Below, piece after piece: positions 49,826-50,222 of a DNA stretch of 50,222 bases. Position 1 is the first letter of the stretch, and each line of letters opens with the position of its first letter. Under the pieces are notes generated by a model, which was not told where the DNA came from, did no database searches, and saw nothing but the letters and a program-made list of their open reading frames with translations. Origin of the DNA: Verrucomicrobiota bacterium (GTDB taxonomy: Bacteria; Verrucomicrobiota; Verrucomicrobiia; Limisphaerales; SIBE01); contig JACQWK010000631.1 in NCBI GenBank assembly GCA_016209525.1, positions 1 to 50,222 of the forward strand. The letters run 5' to 3'. The position numbers and the translations under genes were made by a program.

Positions 49826-50222
49826 ATGAGCTCAATCCAACACTCGGCGTTCGACGTTGGCTCGCCACGGTGTCAATTCCTGTCGCGGCGGCAGTTTCTC
49901 GCCCGCAATGCCATGGGTCTCGGGAGCGTCGCCCTGGCGTGGCTGCTTCAAGAAGAAAACCTCCTCGCCACTCCGGCCAGCGTGCCCCGTTCAAACCAGT
50001 CCTTCGATCTGAAACCGAAGCCGACACACTTCGCCCCGCGTGCGAACGCCATGATCTCGCTCTTCATGCATGGCGGTCCGAGCCACATCGACCTTCTCGA
50101 TCCCAAGCCTGAGCTCACGAAACGAAGCGGTGAAGATTACCCGGGCGAAATCTAATTCACGTTTATCGACCGCGCCTCCAAGAAGCTCTTCGGCAGCCCG
50201 TGGTAATTCCAGAAGTATGGAC
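49826..50222 (+). pseudogene. DUF1501 family gene, interrupted by two in-frame TAA codons and truncated by the window end
   Basis: LSRRQFLARNAMGLGSVALAWLL Tat-like leader; MISLFMHGGPSHIDLLDPKPELTKRSGEDYPGEI; reading continues as family-like F-T-F-I-D-R-A-S-K-K-L-F-G-S-P-W-*-F-Q-K-Y-G after the first stop at 50153. Confidence 0.7.

Noticed and set aside
49826-50206. Reassignment of TAA as a sense codon to explain the DUF1501 interruptions
   Set aside because: Several well-supported genes in the window (argH, argG, the PQQ-like gene) end with TAA, so a general TAA reassignment is unlikely.

Overview
The window is a GC-rich bacterial chromosomal segment. Gene content (sulfatase, DUF1549/DUF1553 and DUF1501 proteins, H-X9-DG prepilin-like proteins, a GldA/F/G-like ABC operon with DUF4340) suggests Verrucomicrobiota; this lineage is inferred, not tested. 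About 37 protein-coding genes are supported. They include argH, argG, holA, an alpha2-type glycyl-tRNA synthetase, a feoA-feoA-feoB-Cys-rich operon, a DegP-like protease, a bifunctional-nuclease (DUF151) protein, a neutral ceramidase-like protein, a xylose-isomerase-like protein, a CDF transporter and an AsmA-like giant envelope protein. I saw no rRNA, tRNA, CRISPR array, IS transposase or phage genes. The most unusual content is not a protein system. It is a dense population of palindromic elements in the intergenic DNA whose stems differ while their short loops are conserved (GGC-N[T/A]C[C/T]T-GCC, TGGAA/TTCCA and GAGnC loops), plus larger MITE-like inverted-repeat elements. One 84-bp palindromic element lies exactly in frame (28 codons) inside a DUF1549 gene, reminiscent of Rickettsia palindromic elements. 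Other points: a DUF1501 gene with two AAA-to-TAA-type interruptions at the window edge, a 7-bp x4 tandem repeat inside the glycyl-tRNA synthetase gene, and a tightly coupled ABC-GldG-DUF4340-AsmA operon that may be an envelope lipid or polymer transport machine.
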